Assembly: GCA_963422745.1 (NCBI GenBank)
Contig: OY730477.1
Coordinates: 2,976,001 to 3,040,000, forward strand
DNA: 64,000 bases
Direction of reading: 5' to 3'
Source: G963422745 sp963422745
GTDB taxonomy: Bacteria > Actinomycetota > Acidimicrobiia > Acidimicrobiales > Aldehydirespiratoraceae
Part shown: piece after piece, positions 1 through 8,858 of the stretch
Position numbering within the stretch: position 1 is the stretch's first letter
How the letters are laid out: each line of letters starts with the position of its first letter
Made by a program: the position numbers and the translations under genes
The notes under the pieces: model-generated
Seen by the model: only the letters and a program-made list of their open reading frames with translations
The model's database searches: none
What the model was told of the DNA's origin: nothing

Positions 1-607
1 ACCATCCGATGAAACAGACAACACAACAGTCACCCGCTCCGAGACCGGAGCACGCTTAGAATCGAACTCCCTGAGATACAGATCATCATTACGATCAAAG
101 ACACCCCAGAATTTGTAGCCAGCATTCTCGGTTTCAACCTCAAGACACAATCCATTTGGCCATCCACCTGGCCGCGACAGCTTACGACCACAAAAGATTC
201 TTCCCGGCTTGTCATACCCTGAAACACTAAACTCAACAACGATCGTGCCTTCAGACAATGAAGCCACCTTGTCTACATCATCAGAAGACATAGACACAGC
301 ATTAGGTCGCTGACGATAAAAATCCGGAGCCGAGAAGTCAATCCGGTCAAACTTATGACCCCCAATACCACCATCCCAAGCAAGCACCGGGTCCGGCAAC
401 CCAGACAACGCCACATCCCTCAAATCCGATGCCGACCCCGCAGCCACACCCTCCTGAAAACCGACAGGGCTAACCGCAACCGGGCCCGACTGAGCCGACC
501 CTGTAGGCACACCCCCTAGAGAAGGAGCCACCACCACCGCAACAAGAACCGCTACGGCCACCCCCCCCCCGTAGCAAGCGAGCAATCTTCATCAACCGAG
601 ACCGCAT
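1..607 (-). CDS. secreted protein, 5' part only, frameshifted at a poly-G tract
   Basis: The gene runs off the left edge. From ATG at 607 (GGAAGG lies about 9 nt upstream) it reads MRSRLMKIARLLRGG and then meets a run of ten G (minus strand). With nine G the frame would continue into a textbook signal peptide (VAVLVAVVVA, then small residues and AQS) and about 165 more open codons to position 1. With the ten G present the frame is off by one and stops early. The mature part (FDRIDFSAP..., LSEGTIVVEFSV, GRIFCGRKLS) resembles a concanavalin/LamG- or sialidase-type beta sandwich, but I cannot assign a function. Either the tract is phase variable or its length is a sequencing error. A GTG inside the tract could restart translation, but without the basic n-region. 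Confidence 0.6.
561..570. repeat. 10-base homopolymer (C on plus strand) inside a signal-peptide coding region
   Basis: Ten consecutive C lie at codons 13-16 of the gene starting at 607. Nine would restore the frame. Tracts of this kind are the classical substrate of slipped-strand mispairing, and also a classical source of base-calling error. Confidence 0.75.
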
Positions 608-1113
608 ATAGAGATTCCTTCCCAACAAGGTATAGATAAGACGTCCGACGTCCCATTACTTTCGTAACACACCCAAAGAGGCCGCGCAACCCCAACCACA
701 CCAGCGAACCCGACGACGAACAGAACCGGTGATCCCAAGCACCAACCTGAACCATCCTCAAAACCGACGCCACTAGCCGCCGACACCAACCGGAAGCTTC
801 CGCTGGCCATTGCAGCACCTAGCGCATGGGAGTTGGTTTAGGTTGCAGGCGAAGGCCCTGAACTCAGCTGTGGCGGGCTCGGCGAAGACCACCGCGTTGA
901 CCGCGACCGCATGGCCCATTGACCCGCCTGAATGCGGCTCCCCTGGTGTGAGGGGCCGGGCAGGCTATCTTGCGGTGTTGGCGGTGAGGGTGAGTGATTT
1001 GGCGAGGTGTTCAGAATGCCGACAAGTGCCCTTGGCTCAGTGACACCTCAGAACTTCTGATGAAACCACACCAAGACCATCACATTCGCCACAGACCCCG
1101 AGGAGCCCAATAC
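608..1113. other. intergenic region without a recognisable gene
   Basis: Short open frames exist on both strands (for example plus 810-1043 and minus 592-810), but none has a ribosome binding site, a family signature or a convincing composition. The stretch at 835-1030 differs in texture from the tandem arrays elsewhere and could be the remnant of a decayed gene. I see nothing I can name. Confidence 0.5.
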
Positions 1114-1578
1114 TCAATCCAGCGTTGTTTTCGCAACCAGCTCCCCACCCAGCCCGTCAAGCTTGGAGACCCGGCCAGCATGACGACCCCCATCAAAAAC
1201 CGCTGACAGCCAGGCATCGAGCGCGTCGCAGGCAACCTCAAGACCAACAAGGCGCTCACCGATACACATCACATTGGCGTCGTTGTGGGCACGAGCGAGC
1301 CGGGCCGACGTGGCATCGTGAACTACAGCAGCTCGAATGCCTGCGATCTTGTTAGCCGCGATAGCGATGCCGATACCACTGCCACAGATGCACAGACCCT
1401 GATCCGCGGTGCCGTCACGCACGGCTCGCCCGACCGCTGCGCCATAGTCGGGGTAGTCGACCCGGTCCGCTGAATAGGTCCCGAGGTCGATCACCTCGTG
1501 GCCCTGGGAGCGAAGCTTTTCGGCGAGGGTCTCCTTCATGGTGAAACCGGCATGGTCTGAGCCGACAGCGACGCGCAC
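1114..1578 (-). CDS. rpiB: ribose-5-phosphate isomerase B
   Basis: The 154-residue protein interconverts ribose 5-phosphate and ribulose 5-phosphate in the cytosolic pentose phosphate pathway. The RpiB/LacAB family signature is clear: N-terminal VGSDHAG (Asp and His of the phosphosugar site), then CGSGIGIAIAANK with the catalytic Cys, and ARAHNDANVMCIGERLVG later. Length is normal for actinobacterial RpiB. The last ten or so residues (GGELVAKTTLD) are less conserved. It stands alone on the minus strand, and downstream sequence shows no partner gene. Assignment is firm at family level; an allose-phosphate isomerase activity cannot be excluded from sequence. Confidence 0.93.
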   Translation of the reverse strand: MRVAVGSDHAGFTMKETLAEKLRSQGHEVIDLGTYSADRVDYPDYGAAVGRAVRDGTADQGLCICGSGIGIAIAANKIAGIRAAVVHDATSARLARAHNDANVMCIGERLVGLEVACDALDAWLSAVFDGGRHAGRVSKLDGLGGELVAKTTLD

Positions 1579-1614
1579 AGCCGTAATCCTACGCTCTGAT
1601 GCTTAGGCCATTTG

Positions 1615-2060
1615 AGGCCTTGGCTCTGTGTCGAGTCAAACTGCGGCCAGGCAACCAAACAGTGCGATGGCGGTGCCCTGAGCACACTGACAACCGCAAA
1701 GGAATGCTGCGGCCAGCCAACCAAACCGCGGCCAGCCAACTTGGCTGTGCGATCGCGTTGCCCTGAGCACACTGACAACCACAAACCTGAGCACACTGAC
1801 AACCACAAAGGAGTGCCACAGCCAACCAACCAAACCGCGACCCGAGCAAGCAAACCGCCGCCAGGCAACCAAACCGCGGCCAGCAAACTTGGCTGTGCGA
1901 TGGCGTTGCCCTGAACAGGCTGACAACCGTAAAGGAGTGCCACAGCCAGCCAAAGTCAAATCGCGGCCAGCCAAACTTCACCTTGATGCCTTTGTAGGTA
2001 AGCGCTACTGCGATCAGGCAGCGAAGCTGCGATCAGCCAAACTGTGCGATGGTGTTTGCC
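1615..2060. repeat. imperfect tandem repeat array upstream of rpiB
   Basis: The core GTGCGATGGCGTTGCCCTGA recurs at about 1661, 1747, 1894 and, degraded, 2042, giving units of about 86-148 bp that also carry CTGACAACC and CCAGCCAACC. The array fills the gap between rpiB and the gene ending at 2080. Open frames inside it are by-products of the repetition. Confidence 0.85.
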
Positions 2061-2079
2061 GACACCTAGCCGGAGGGCC

Positions 2080-2925
2080 TCAGATCACGTGCCGGAGGCC
2101 ATCACGAAGCCTGGACGCCAAATCCACCAGATCGGCTTCCTCGGCTTCCTCAGACGCTTCGGACTCAATCAGGTCGGCAAGTTCGTCGGCCCGATCCCGT
2201 AGTGCCGCCCAGCTCGACGCCGAGAATCCGAAAGGCGTTGCCGTTGCGGCCAGTCGGCGACCGTGTTGCACAGCACCACGCCTACCTGAGACATCACCAA
2301 GATCTCGGCACAACCGATCGGTTGCCTCAAACAGCGCCGACAGCAGATCATTAGCCTCGAGACCTTCCAACTCCTCAAGGCTCTCATCGGCGACCTGCGC
2401 GAGCAGTTCGTCGATCAACGAGTCGATCAGGTCCTCGTCCTCGGTGTGACACACCAGATCGCCTTCAGCGTCGAATGTGTGGGGAATCGACCTTGCCCCA
2501 AGAAGTTCAGACAACTGCGCCTGCAACTCGCCGGACCAGCCCTGCATGTCGAAGGCCATCTGGGGGTTTTCGGGGTCGAGATCAAGACTCTCGGCTGCTT
2601 TGACCTCGTCAACTAACATGTCGACGTTGTGCTCTGCGGAGTCATGCACCACCAACGTGGTGCCCTGCCATGAATGCACAACACTCTCAGCTACCAAGAG
2701 CCGCGCAAGCATGGTTCGCGACTCCGAGGCCCACTCGTGAAGCTCATACGCCAGCCAATCGCCGTCGGCGTCGCCATCAAGTTCAACGTCGTCATCAAGT
2801 TCAACATCGCCGTCACCAGGCTGAGCGTCGCTGATGCCAGGATCGGCCCCCTGATCGGACGCGGTGCCTCGCTCCCCCCGCTTGCGTCCGCCGCCTCGAA
2901 TTCGACTACGCAGACCACGACCCAT
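2080..2925 (-). CDS. uncharacterised acidic protein with a duplicated domain
   Basis: 281 residues with no family I recognise. A basic N-terminus (MGRGLRSRIRGGGRKRGERG) is followed by an Asp/Glu-rich linker. Two similar stretches of about 52 residues follow, at roughly 57-108 and 124-177. Each begins with a Trp-containing helix (ELHEWASESR; DMQGWSGELQ), then LLVAESVVHSW / LLGARSIPHTF, then a short strand and a helix ending in VDEV / IDEL. This looks like an internal duplication of a small alpha/beta unit. The C-terminal part (180-281) is helical. No signal peptide or membrane segment is visible, so it is probably cytosolic. It is divergent to glpX, 109 bp away. Confidence 0.75.
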   Translation of the reverse strand: MGRGLRSRIRGGGRKRGERGTASDQGADPGISDAQPGDGDVELDDDVELDGDADGDWLAYELHEWASESRTMLARLLVAESVVHSWQGTTLVVHDSAEHNVDMLVDEVKAAESLDLDPENPQMAFDMQGWSGELQAQLSELLGARSIPHTFDAEGDLVCHTEDEDLIDSLIDELLAQVADESLEELEGLEANDLLSALFEATDRLCRDLGDVSGRRGAVQHGRRLAATATPFGFSASSWAALRDRADELADLIESEASEEAEEADLVDLASRLRDGLRHVI

Positions 2926-2985
2926 GGGCTACATCCTGCCACGTCGACAAGTACGACACGCACATGACCGAGACGTCAACAACTA

Positions 2986-3034
2986 GCGCGATCCACTACC
3001 GTCGCAACCATCGCGATCCACTACCGTCGCAACC
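2986..3034. repeat. 24-25 bp tandem duplication in the 5' leader of glpX
   Basis: CGCGATCCACTACCGTCGCA plus ACCAT occurs twice head to tail. The second copy ends in the glpX start codon and the first ends in the same CAT triplet, so the start-codon-proximal leader itself has been duplicated. Confidence 0.85.
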
Positions 3035-4033
3035 ATGAAGAATCGTTCATCGACAGCTCCTGACCGCAACCTTGCGCTCGAACTCGTTCGTGTCACCGAG
3101 GCGGCAGCCATGGCGGCATCACGGTGGATGGGGCGAGGCGACAAGGAAGGTGCCGACAACGCTGCGGTGGAGGCGATGCGCACCATCTTGCGCTCCGTGC
3201 CGATGGACGGAATCGTCGTGATCGGAGAGGGCGAAAAAGACGAAGCGCCGATGCTCTACAACGGAGAACGCATCGGCGACGGATCGGATCCCGCTACCGA
3301 CATCGCGGTGGACCCAATCGACGGCACCACCCTCACCGCGCTGGGCCGCGGCAACGCCCTCGCGGTCATCGCTGTGGCACCCCGCGGCACGATGTATGAC
3401 CCCGGTCCCTGCGTGTATATGGAGAAGTTGGCTGTCGGTCCCGAAGCCAAAGAAGCTATCTCAATGGAGCACTCAATCACCGAGAACCTCCATGCCGTCG
3501 CCGAAGCCAAGCACGGGTCTGTGCGAGACCTAACCGTGGTTATCTTGGACCGTGATCGCCACGCCGACCACATAGCCGAAGTCCGCGAGGCCGGTGCGAG
3601 AATCCGCCTCATACCCGACGGCGACGTGGCAGGTGCCATCTCCACCGCTTGGCCAGCATCTGGTGCCGACATTCTCATCGGCATAGGCGGCACCCCCGAA
3701 GGTGTCATCACCGCCGCGGCCCTCAAATGCATGGGTGGCCGACAGCTCTGTCGGTTGTGGCCCCGCAACGAACGTGAACGAAAGAAGGCCACGGAGAAGG
3801 GTTACGACTTGGAACGGGTGCTGACCGAGGACGAACTCGTCCGCAGCGACGACTGCTTTTTTGCAGCCACCGGAATCACCGACGGCGAATTGTTAACCGG
3901 CGTGCACTTCGACTCCCACGGCTGCCACACCGAATCGCTCGTGATGCGTTCACGATCACGTACCGTCCGCCAAGTCACCGCCCATCACCAACTCAACAAG
4001 CTCGGCAAGTTCTCCGCCGTGGACTACCACTAA
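3035..4033 (+). CDS. glpX: class II fructose-1,6-bisphosphatase
   Basis: 332 residues that hydrolyse fructose 1,6-bisphosphate to fructose 6-phosphate, the irreversible step of gluconeogenesis. GlpX family motifs are clear: GRGDKEGADNAAVEAM near the N-terminus, IGEGEKDEAPML, the metal site DPIDGTTLTALG, GGTPEGVITAAALKCMGG, and GITDGELLTGV near the C-terminus. The length matches family members. Start at ATG 3035 sits directly behind a duplicated leader, and no strong Shine-Dalgarno sequence is visible, so translation may be leaderless. It is divergent from the uncharacterised gene at 2080-2925 and convergent with the ATP synthase operon. Confidence 0.95.
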   Translation: MKNRSSTAPDRNLALELVRVTEAAAMAASRWMGRGDKEGADNAAVEAMRTILRSVPMDGIVVIGEGEKDEAPMLYNGERIGDGSDPATDIAVDPIDGTTLTALGRGNALAVIAVAPRGTMYDPGPCVYMEKLAVGPEAKEAISMEHSITENLHAVAEAKHGSVRDLTVVILDRDRHADHIAEVREAGARIRLIPDGDVAGAISTAWPASGADILIGIGGTPEGVITAAALKCMGGRQLCRLWPRNERERKKATEKGYDLERVLTEDELVRSDDCFFAATGITDGELLTGVHFDSHGCHTESLVMRSRSRTVRQVTAHHQLNKLGKFSAVDYH

Positions 4034-4067
4034 GAACCTTTGATCAGATAGACCCTTGATCAGACAG

Positions 4068-4364
4068 TCACTCGCTCACCACAACTGACCCTTGAGCCAC
4101 ACGAATACCTAACTCGACCCGATCCTTTGCAGTCTCGGCACTGACATCAACACCAAGTTCAGACAGCCACTCGCTCACCACAACGGACCCTTGAGCCACA
4201 CGAATACCTAACTCAGCGCGAACTCTTACAGTCTCGGCACTGACATCAACACCAAGTTCAGACAATCACTCGCTCACCACAACGGACCCTTGAGCCACAC
4301 GAACACGTAACTCAGCACGATCTCTCGCGGTCTTGGCACTGTCATCAACACCAAGTTCAGACAA
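4068..4364. repeat. three extra 99-bp copies of the atpC 3' end
   Basis: Behind the atpC stop (4365-4367) the last 33 codons recur three times with a strict 99-bp period. Equivalent end points lie at 4365, 4266, 4167 and 4068. Because 99 is a multiple of three, all copies are in the atpC frame and still read SELGVD...VAQGSVVVSE. The stop is TGA at 4266 and 4068 but TGG at 4167. See the finding on in-frame terminal duplications. Confidence 0.92.
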
Positions 4365-4763
4365 TCACTCGCTCACCACAACGGACCCTTGAGCCACACG
4401 AACACGTAACTCAGCACGATCTCTTGCAGTCTTGGCACTGTCATCAACGTCAATTGCGGCCTCTGCGCGAGCCAAGGCGGCGTTGGCTCGGGCCACGTTG
4501 ATCTGCTCTGCGGCCTCGCTCACATCGCTGAGAATCGTGACCTGGTTTCCCGAAACCTGCACGAAACCACGATGCACAGCAAACACATCGCGATCACCGC
4601 TGGGCTTGACCACATCAACAGACCAAACCGCCAGAGCCCCGATAAACGGCACATGCCCGGCATCAAAGGCAATGTCGCCTCCGCCGACCGTGCGGGCGAT
4701 GACACGCACGGCCTCGCCGGTGTAGGTCACCGATTCGGGGCTGATGACCTGAACCGCGAACAT
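4365..4763 (-). CDS. atpC: F1 ATP synthase epsilon subunit
   Basis: 132 residues forming the epsilon subunit of the F1 central stalk. The N-terminal beta-barrel signature is visible (FAVQVISPESVTYTGEA, GDIAFDAGHVPFIGAL, HRGFVQVSGNQVTIL), followed by the helical AARAEAAI-type C-terminal part. I chose ATG at 4763, which overlaps the atpD stop as TGATG; a GTG one codon upstream (4766) is possible. It is the last gene of the atp operon, and its final 33 codons are tandemly duplicated immediately downstream, so the exact original C-terminus is uncertain. Confidence 0.94.
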   Translation of the reverse strand: MFAVQVISPESVTYTGEAVRVIARTVGGGDIAFDAGHVPFIGALAVWSVDVVKPSGDRDVFAVHRGFVQVSGNQVTILSDVSEAAEQINVARANAALARAEAAIDVDDSAKTARDRAELRVRVAQGSVVVSE

Positions 4764-6208
4764 CACTTGCCTTTCAGTTCGGCTGCCTTACGTCGGGCAT
4801 CATCAGCGCCGCCGACCATGTAAAACGCCTGCTCGGGCAGTTCATCAAGCTCACCATCAACGAGTGCCTCGAACGATTCCACCGTTTCTGTGACCGGTGT
4901 GAAGATCCCTTCGGTGTTTGTGAAAGTCTTAGCGACGAACATCGGCTGAGACAAGAACCGCTGCACCTTGCGGGCCCGGTTGACCGTGATGCGGTCTTCC
5001 TCGGATAGCTCATCAAGTCCAAGAATCGCGATTATGTCCTGGAGTTCCTTATAGCGCTGAAGCACCTCCTGCACCCGACGAGCCGTCTGATAATGACGCT
5101 CACCAACCACCATCGGATCCAGGATCGTCGAGCTTGACGCGAGTGGATCCACAGCCGGGTAGATACCCAACGCAGCGATGTCGCGGGAGAGCTCGGTGGT
5201 GCCGTCAAAGTGCGTGAAAGACGTGAACGGCGCAGGATCGGTGTAGTCGTCGGCAGGCACGTACACGGCCTGCAGAGACGTGATCGACTTGCCGCGGGTT
5301 GAGGTGATCCGCTCTTGCAACTGGCCCATCTCGTCGGCCAACGTGGGCTGATACCCCACCGCCGAAGGCATCCGGCCTAGAAGCGTTGACACCTCCGAAC
5401 CGGCCTGCACAAACCTGAAGATGTTGTCGATGAACAACAACACGTCCTGGTTCTGGACGTCACGGAAGTACTCAGCCATGGTCACACCCGCAAGCGCCAC
5501 ACGCAGGCGAACACCAGGCGGCTCGTCCATCTGGCCGAACACAAGAGCTGCCTTGTCCAACACCGAGGTTTCGCCGTCGCCCATGACCGTCTCGGCCATC
5601 TCAATGAACAGATCGGTTCCCTCACGTGTGCGTTCGCCTACCCCGGCGAACACCGAAACGCCGCCATGGTTCGATGCCACCCGGGTGATCATCTCGGTGA
5701 TCAGCACGGTCTTGCCAACGCCTGCGCCGCCGAACAGGCCAATCTTGCCTCCCTCCTTGTAAGGAGTGAGCAGATCAATGACCTTCACGCCGGTCTCGAA
5801 CATCTTCGCCGATGGTTCAAGCGAATCGAACGACGGTGCGGGACGGTGGATGTCCCAACGCAGCTCGGTGCTGAGACCGGGAGTGTCGAGGCAGTCGCCC
5901 ATCACGTTCCAGATGTGGCCGAGTGTGTCGGTGCCCACTGGTACCTGAACGCCGTGCCCTGTGTTGGTTACCTCTGCGCCACGGGTAAGCCCGTCGGTTG
6001 GTTTCATGGCGATGGCACGGACCCGGTTGTTTCCGATCTGCTGGGCGACCTCCGCAGGGACATTGATCGTCGTCGCGTCGACGGTGACTTCGAAGGTGAG
6101 CTGGGTGTTGATCTCGGGCAGTTGGCCCGGTGGGAACTCAACGTCTACAACGGGGCCGGCGATGCCGACGATGCGTCCCGTAGCGAGGTCGTTGTCGGTG
6201 ACGGTCAT
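4763..6208 (-). CDS. atpD: F1 ATP synthase beta subunit (catalytic)
   Basis: 481 residues. This is the catalytic subunit that makes ATP from ADP and phosphate as gamma rotates. Visible motifs are the Walker A loop GGAGVGKTVLI, the catalytic Glu/Arg stretch GVGERTREGTDL, the Walker B strand VLLFIDNIFRF, and ALGIYPAVDPLASSS near the adenine site. Its ATG overlaps the atpG stop (ATGA) and its own stop overlaps atpC, so translation is coupled on both sides. Length and domain order are canonical. Confidence 0.98.
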   Translation of the reverse strand: MTVTDNDLATGRIVGIAGPVVDVEFPPGQLPEINTQLTFEVTVDATTINVPAEVAQQIGNNRVRAIAMKPTDGLTRGAEVTNTGHGVQVPVGTDTLGHIWNVMGDCLDTPGLSTELRWDIHRPAPSFDSLEPSAKMFETGVKVIDLLTPYKEGGKIGLFGGAGVGKTVLITEMITRVASNHGGVSVFAGVGERTREGTDLFIEMAETVMGDGETSVLDKAALVFGQMDEPPGVRLRVALAGVTMAEYFRDVQNQDVLLFIDNIFRFVQAGSEVSTLLGRMPSAVGYQPTLADEMGQLQERITSTRGKSITSLQAVYVPADDYTDPAPFTSFTHFDGTTELSRDIAALGIYPAVDPLASSSTILDPMVVGERHYQTARRVQEVLQRYKELQDIIAILGLDELSEEDRITVNRARKVQRFLSQPMFVAKTFTNTEGIFTPVTETVESFEALVDGELDELPEQAFYMVGGADDARRKAAELKGK

Positions 6209-7149
6209 TGGCCTTGATATTCCTTTGTTGTCGGGTCGAGATCGCCGCCGACGTCAACAGCCTCCAGCGCTTCGGCACCGCCGACGATCTCCATGATCTC
6301 AGTGGTGATGGCTGCCTGGCGGGCGGCGTTCATCTCGCGGCTCAGTTTGGTGATCAGTTCCTCGGCGTTGTCGGTGGCCGATTTCATGGCACGCTGCCGG
6401 TTCGCATGCTCAGACGCTGCGCAGTCAAGCAGAGCACCGAAGAGTCGAGCCTCCACGTAGCGGGGCAGCAAAGCCTCAAGCACCGCCTCCGGCGACGGCT
6501 CGAACTCAAATGCAGCCATCGCCGCAGCCGAGCCGCTACCGACTCTGGCTATGACCTCGGCCTGTTGAAGCGGCAGGAACCGTTGCACGGCGACGCGTTG
6601 GGTACCCATCGAAACAAACTCTGTGTAGACCAACACCACCTCGTCAATCGTGGAACTGCCAAAAGCGGCTGCCACATCCTCGCCAATACGGCGAGCGTCG
6701 TCATAGCCGGGATTGTCGCTGAACCCAACATATGAATGATCCACGCGATATCGACGAAAACGAAAATAGGCCCCGGATTTCTTGCCGACACAGAACAATC
6801 GGTAGCCCTTGCCCTCGCTACGGTATGCCGCCAACTCGCGCTCAGCGGCACGAATCGGGTTGGTGTTGTAGGCACCGGCAAGGCCCCGGTCGCCGGTCAT
6901 TACGATCAATCCGACGTTGCGTACCTCATCGGCCCGGCGCAGCAACGGATGACTGATCTCAGTTCCTCCCGCTGCCAGATTCTCGATCACGGAAGTAATC
7001 CCAAGGGCGTACGGGCGGGCGGCTTCGGCGCGCTGCATGGCCTTCACCACCCTGGTGGCAGCGATCAGTTCCATGGCGCGGGTGATCTTCTTGGTCGACT
7101 GCACACTGGAAATGCGTCGACGGAGTTCGCGCTCCTTGCCACCTGGCAC
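6205..7149 (-). CDS. atpG: F1 ATP synthase gamma subunit
   Basis: 314 residues forming the rotor shaft of F1. The N-terminal coiled-coil helix (RRRISSVQSTKKITRAMELI) and the C-terminal helix (REMNAARQAAITTEIMEIVGG) are well conserved and flank the Rossmann-like middle domain (MTGDRGLAGAYN). Translation starts at GTG 7149, 12 nt behind the atpA stop. It is slightly longer than the E. coli protein because of insertions in the middle domain, as is common in actinobacteria. Confidence 0.96.
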   Translation of the reverse strand: MPGGKERELRRRISSVQSTKKITRAMELIAATRVVKAMQRAEAARPYALGITSVIENLAAGGTEISHPLLRRADEVRNVGLIVMTGDRGLAGAYNTNPIRAAERELAAYRSEGKGYRLFCVGKKSGAYFRFRRYRVDHSYVGFSDNPGYDDARRIGEDVAAAFGSSTIDEVVLVYTEFVSMGTQRVAVQRFLPLQQAEVIARVGSGSAAAMAAFEFEPSPEAVLEALLPRYVEARLFGALLDCAASEHANRQRAMKSATDNAEELITKLSREMNAARQAAITTEIMEIVGGAEALEAVDVGGDLDPTTKEYQGQ

Positions 7150-7161
7150 TTCGGGGCTACC

Positions 7162-8787
7162 TCAGTCCTCGTCTCGAACGATCGCCTCTTCGGGCAGCGT
7201 GGTATCGGAGTCAACGAGCGAGGTCGTGGCGGCACCCTGCTCGCTGGGGTCGGGCTCGTCGCCTTGAATGGGTTCTGTGGGTTCGAACTGCTCGGCAAAG
7301 GCGGCGATAGCGGCTTCGAATTCGGCCTCGTCGGTGATGATCCCCTCGTCGGTGATGGCCGCCATCAAACCCGAATGACGAGTGCGGAACCAATCGAGGA
7401 GTTCTTGCTCGAATCGCCCGACGTCGGAAACCGGAAGTCTGTCCAGATAGCCGCGGGTTCCGGCGTAGATCGCCACGCATTGTTCAGCCACCGGACACGG
7501 CGAGTTGACCCCCTGCTTTAACAGCTCGGTGAGCCGGTAGCCCCGCTCGAGTTGCGCTTTGGACACGGCATCAAGATCCGAACCGAAAGCGGCAAATGCC
7601 TCAAGTTCACGGAACTGTTGCAGGTCGCCTTTCAGCTGGCCGACAGCGGTTTTCATCGCCTTGACCTGTGCTGCACCACCCACACGCGAAACGGAGATTC
7701 CGACGTCAACGGCCGGGCGTATGCCGGACTTGAACAGGTCGTCCTGCAAGAAGATCTGACCGTCTGTGATGGAGATCACGTTGGTGGGGATGAACGCCGA
7801 GACGTCACCCGCCTTGGTCTCGATGACCGGCAGCGCCGTCATCGAACCGGCACCGAGGTCGTCGGAGAGCTTGGCGGCTCGCTCCAGCAGACGCGAATGC
7901 AAATAGAACACATCACCGGGGAACGCCTCTCGACCGGGAGGACGCCTAAGCAGCAGCGAAACTTGGCGGTAGGCCTCAGCCTGCTTGGATAGGTCGTCGT
8001 AGATGATCAGGGCGTGCTCACCGTTTTCCATCCAGTGCTGACCCATAGCGCAGCCGCCGTAGGGGGCGAGGTACTTGAACGGGGCGGGATCCGACGCGGG
8101 TGCCACCACGACGGTCGTGTAGTCCATGGCCCCGAGTTCGTCGAGGGTGGCGACCGCCTGGGCCACCGTGGAGGCCTTTTGGCCTATCGCCACGTAGATG
8201 CACTTAACCCCGAGGCCTTTCTGGTTGAGGATCGTGTCCAAGGCGATGGTGGTCTTGCCGGTCTTACGGTCGCCGATGATCAGCTCGCGCTGGCCACGAC
8301 CGATCGGTATAAGCGAGTCGATGGCCTTGATGCCGGTCTGCAGAGGCTCGTGAACCGGTTTGCGCCCGGTGATGCCAGGAGCCTGGATCTCCATACGACG
8401 CTGAGTGACGTTGGTGAGAGGACCCTTGCCGTCAACGGGTTCGCCTAGCGGGTTGACCACCCTCGAAAGCAGACCGTCACCTACCGGCACCGACAAGATG
8501 TCGCCGGTGGCCACAACGGGCTGACCCTCCTCGATGCCCTCAACGTCGCCGAGCACAACAGCTCCGATCGACTCTTCGTCGAGGTTAAGCGCCAAACCGA
8601 CCACTCCGCTTTCGAAACGCAGCATCTCGTTCACGGCTGCGTCCGGCAGGCCCGACACCCGGGCAATACCATCGCCGACCTCAAGCACCCGGCCGACCGT
8701 CGTCTGTTCGAGGCTGGGCTCAAAGCCGTCCAGGTTGCGTTGTATAGCGGCCGCGATGTCTGAGACGTTGATGATGAGATCCGTCAC
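7162..8787 (-). CDS. atpA: F1 ATP synthase alpha subunit
   Basis: 541 residues forming the non-catalytic nucleotide-binding subunit of F1. The P-loop GDRKTGKTTIALDT and the signature PAVDVGISVSRVGGAAQ are present, together with the N-terminal beta-barrel (VGRVLEVGDGIARVSGLPDA). The C-terminal tail beyond about residue 505 is acidic (EPDPSEQGAAT...EEAIVRDED) and longer than in most bacteria. The start is GTG 8787. The gap to atpH holds a 17-bp tandem repeat derived from the atpH stop region. Confidence 0.97.
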   Translation of the reverse strand: MTDLIINVSDIAAAIQRNLDGFEPSLEQTTVGRVLEVGDGIARVSGLPDAAVNEMLRFESGVVGLALNLDEESIGAVVLGDVEGIEEGQPVVATGDILSVPVGDGLLSRVVNPLGEPVDGKGPLTNVTQRRMEIQAPGITGRKPVHEPLQTGIKAIDSLIPIGRGQRELIIGDRKTGKTTIALDTILNQKGLGVKCIYVAIGQKASTVAQAVATLDELGAMDYTTVVVAPASDPAPFKYLAPYGGCAMGQHWMENGEHALIIYDDLSKQAEAYRQVSLLLRRPPGREAFPGDVFYLHSRLLERAAKLSDDLGAGSMTALPVIETKAGDVSAFIPTNVISITDGQIFLQDDLFKSGIRPAVDVGISVSRVGGAAQVKAMKTAVGQLKGDLQQFRELEAFAAFGSDLDAVSKAQLERGYRLTELLKQGVNSPCPVAEQCVAIYAGTRGYLDRLPVSDVGRFEQELLDWFRTRHSGLMAAITDEGIITDEAEFEAAIAAFAEQFEPTEPIQGDEPDPSEQGAATTSLVDSDTTLPEEAIVRDED

Positions 8788-8805
8788 TTTTTACTCTCTC
8801 TCGGG

Positions 8806-8858
8806 CTGGTTAAAGGACTGACTGGTTGAAGGCACTGACTAGTTGAAGGCACTGACTA
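8806..8858. repeat. 17-bp tandem repeat of the atpH stop region
   Basis: On the minus strand CCTTCAACTAGTCAGTG, which contains the last codons and TAG stop of atpH, is repeated about three times between atpH and atpA. Each copy carries another in-phase or out-of-phase TAG. It is one of the smallest examples of the gene-end duplications seen throughout the window. Confidence 0.88.

Noticed and set aside
835..1030. Transposase remnant
   Set aside because: Composition suggests a decayed gene, but no inverted repeats, DDE motif or target duplication could be found.
4365..4367. Selenocysteine at the TGA codons between atpC repeat copies
   Set aside because: They are ordinary stops: no Cys or redox motif at this place and no hairpin; another copy has TGG.
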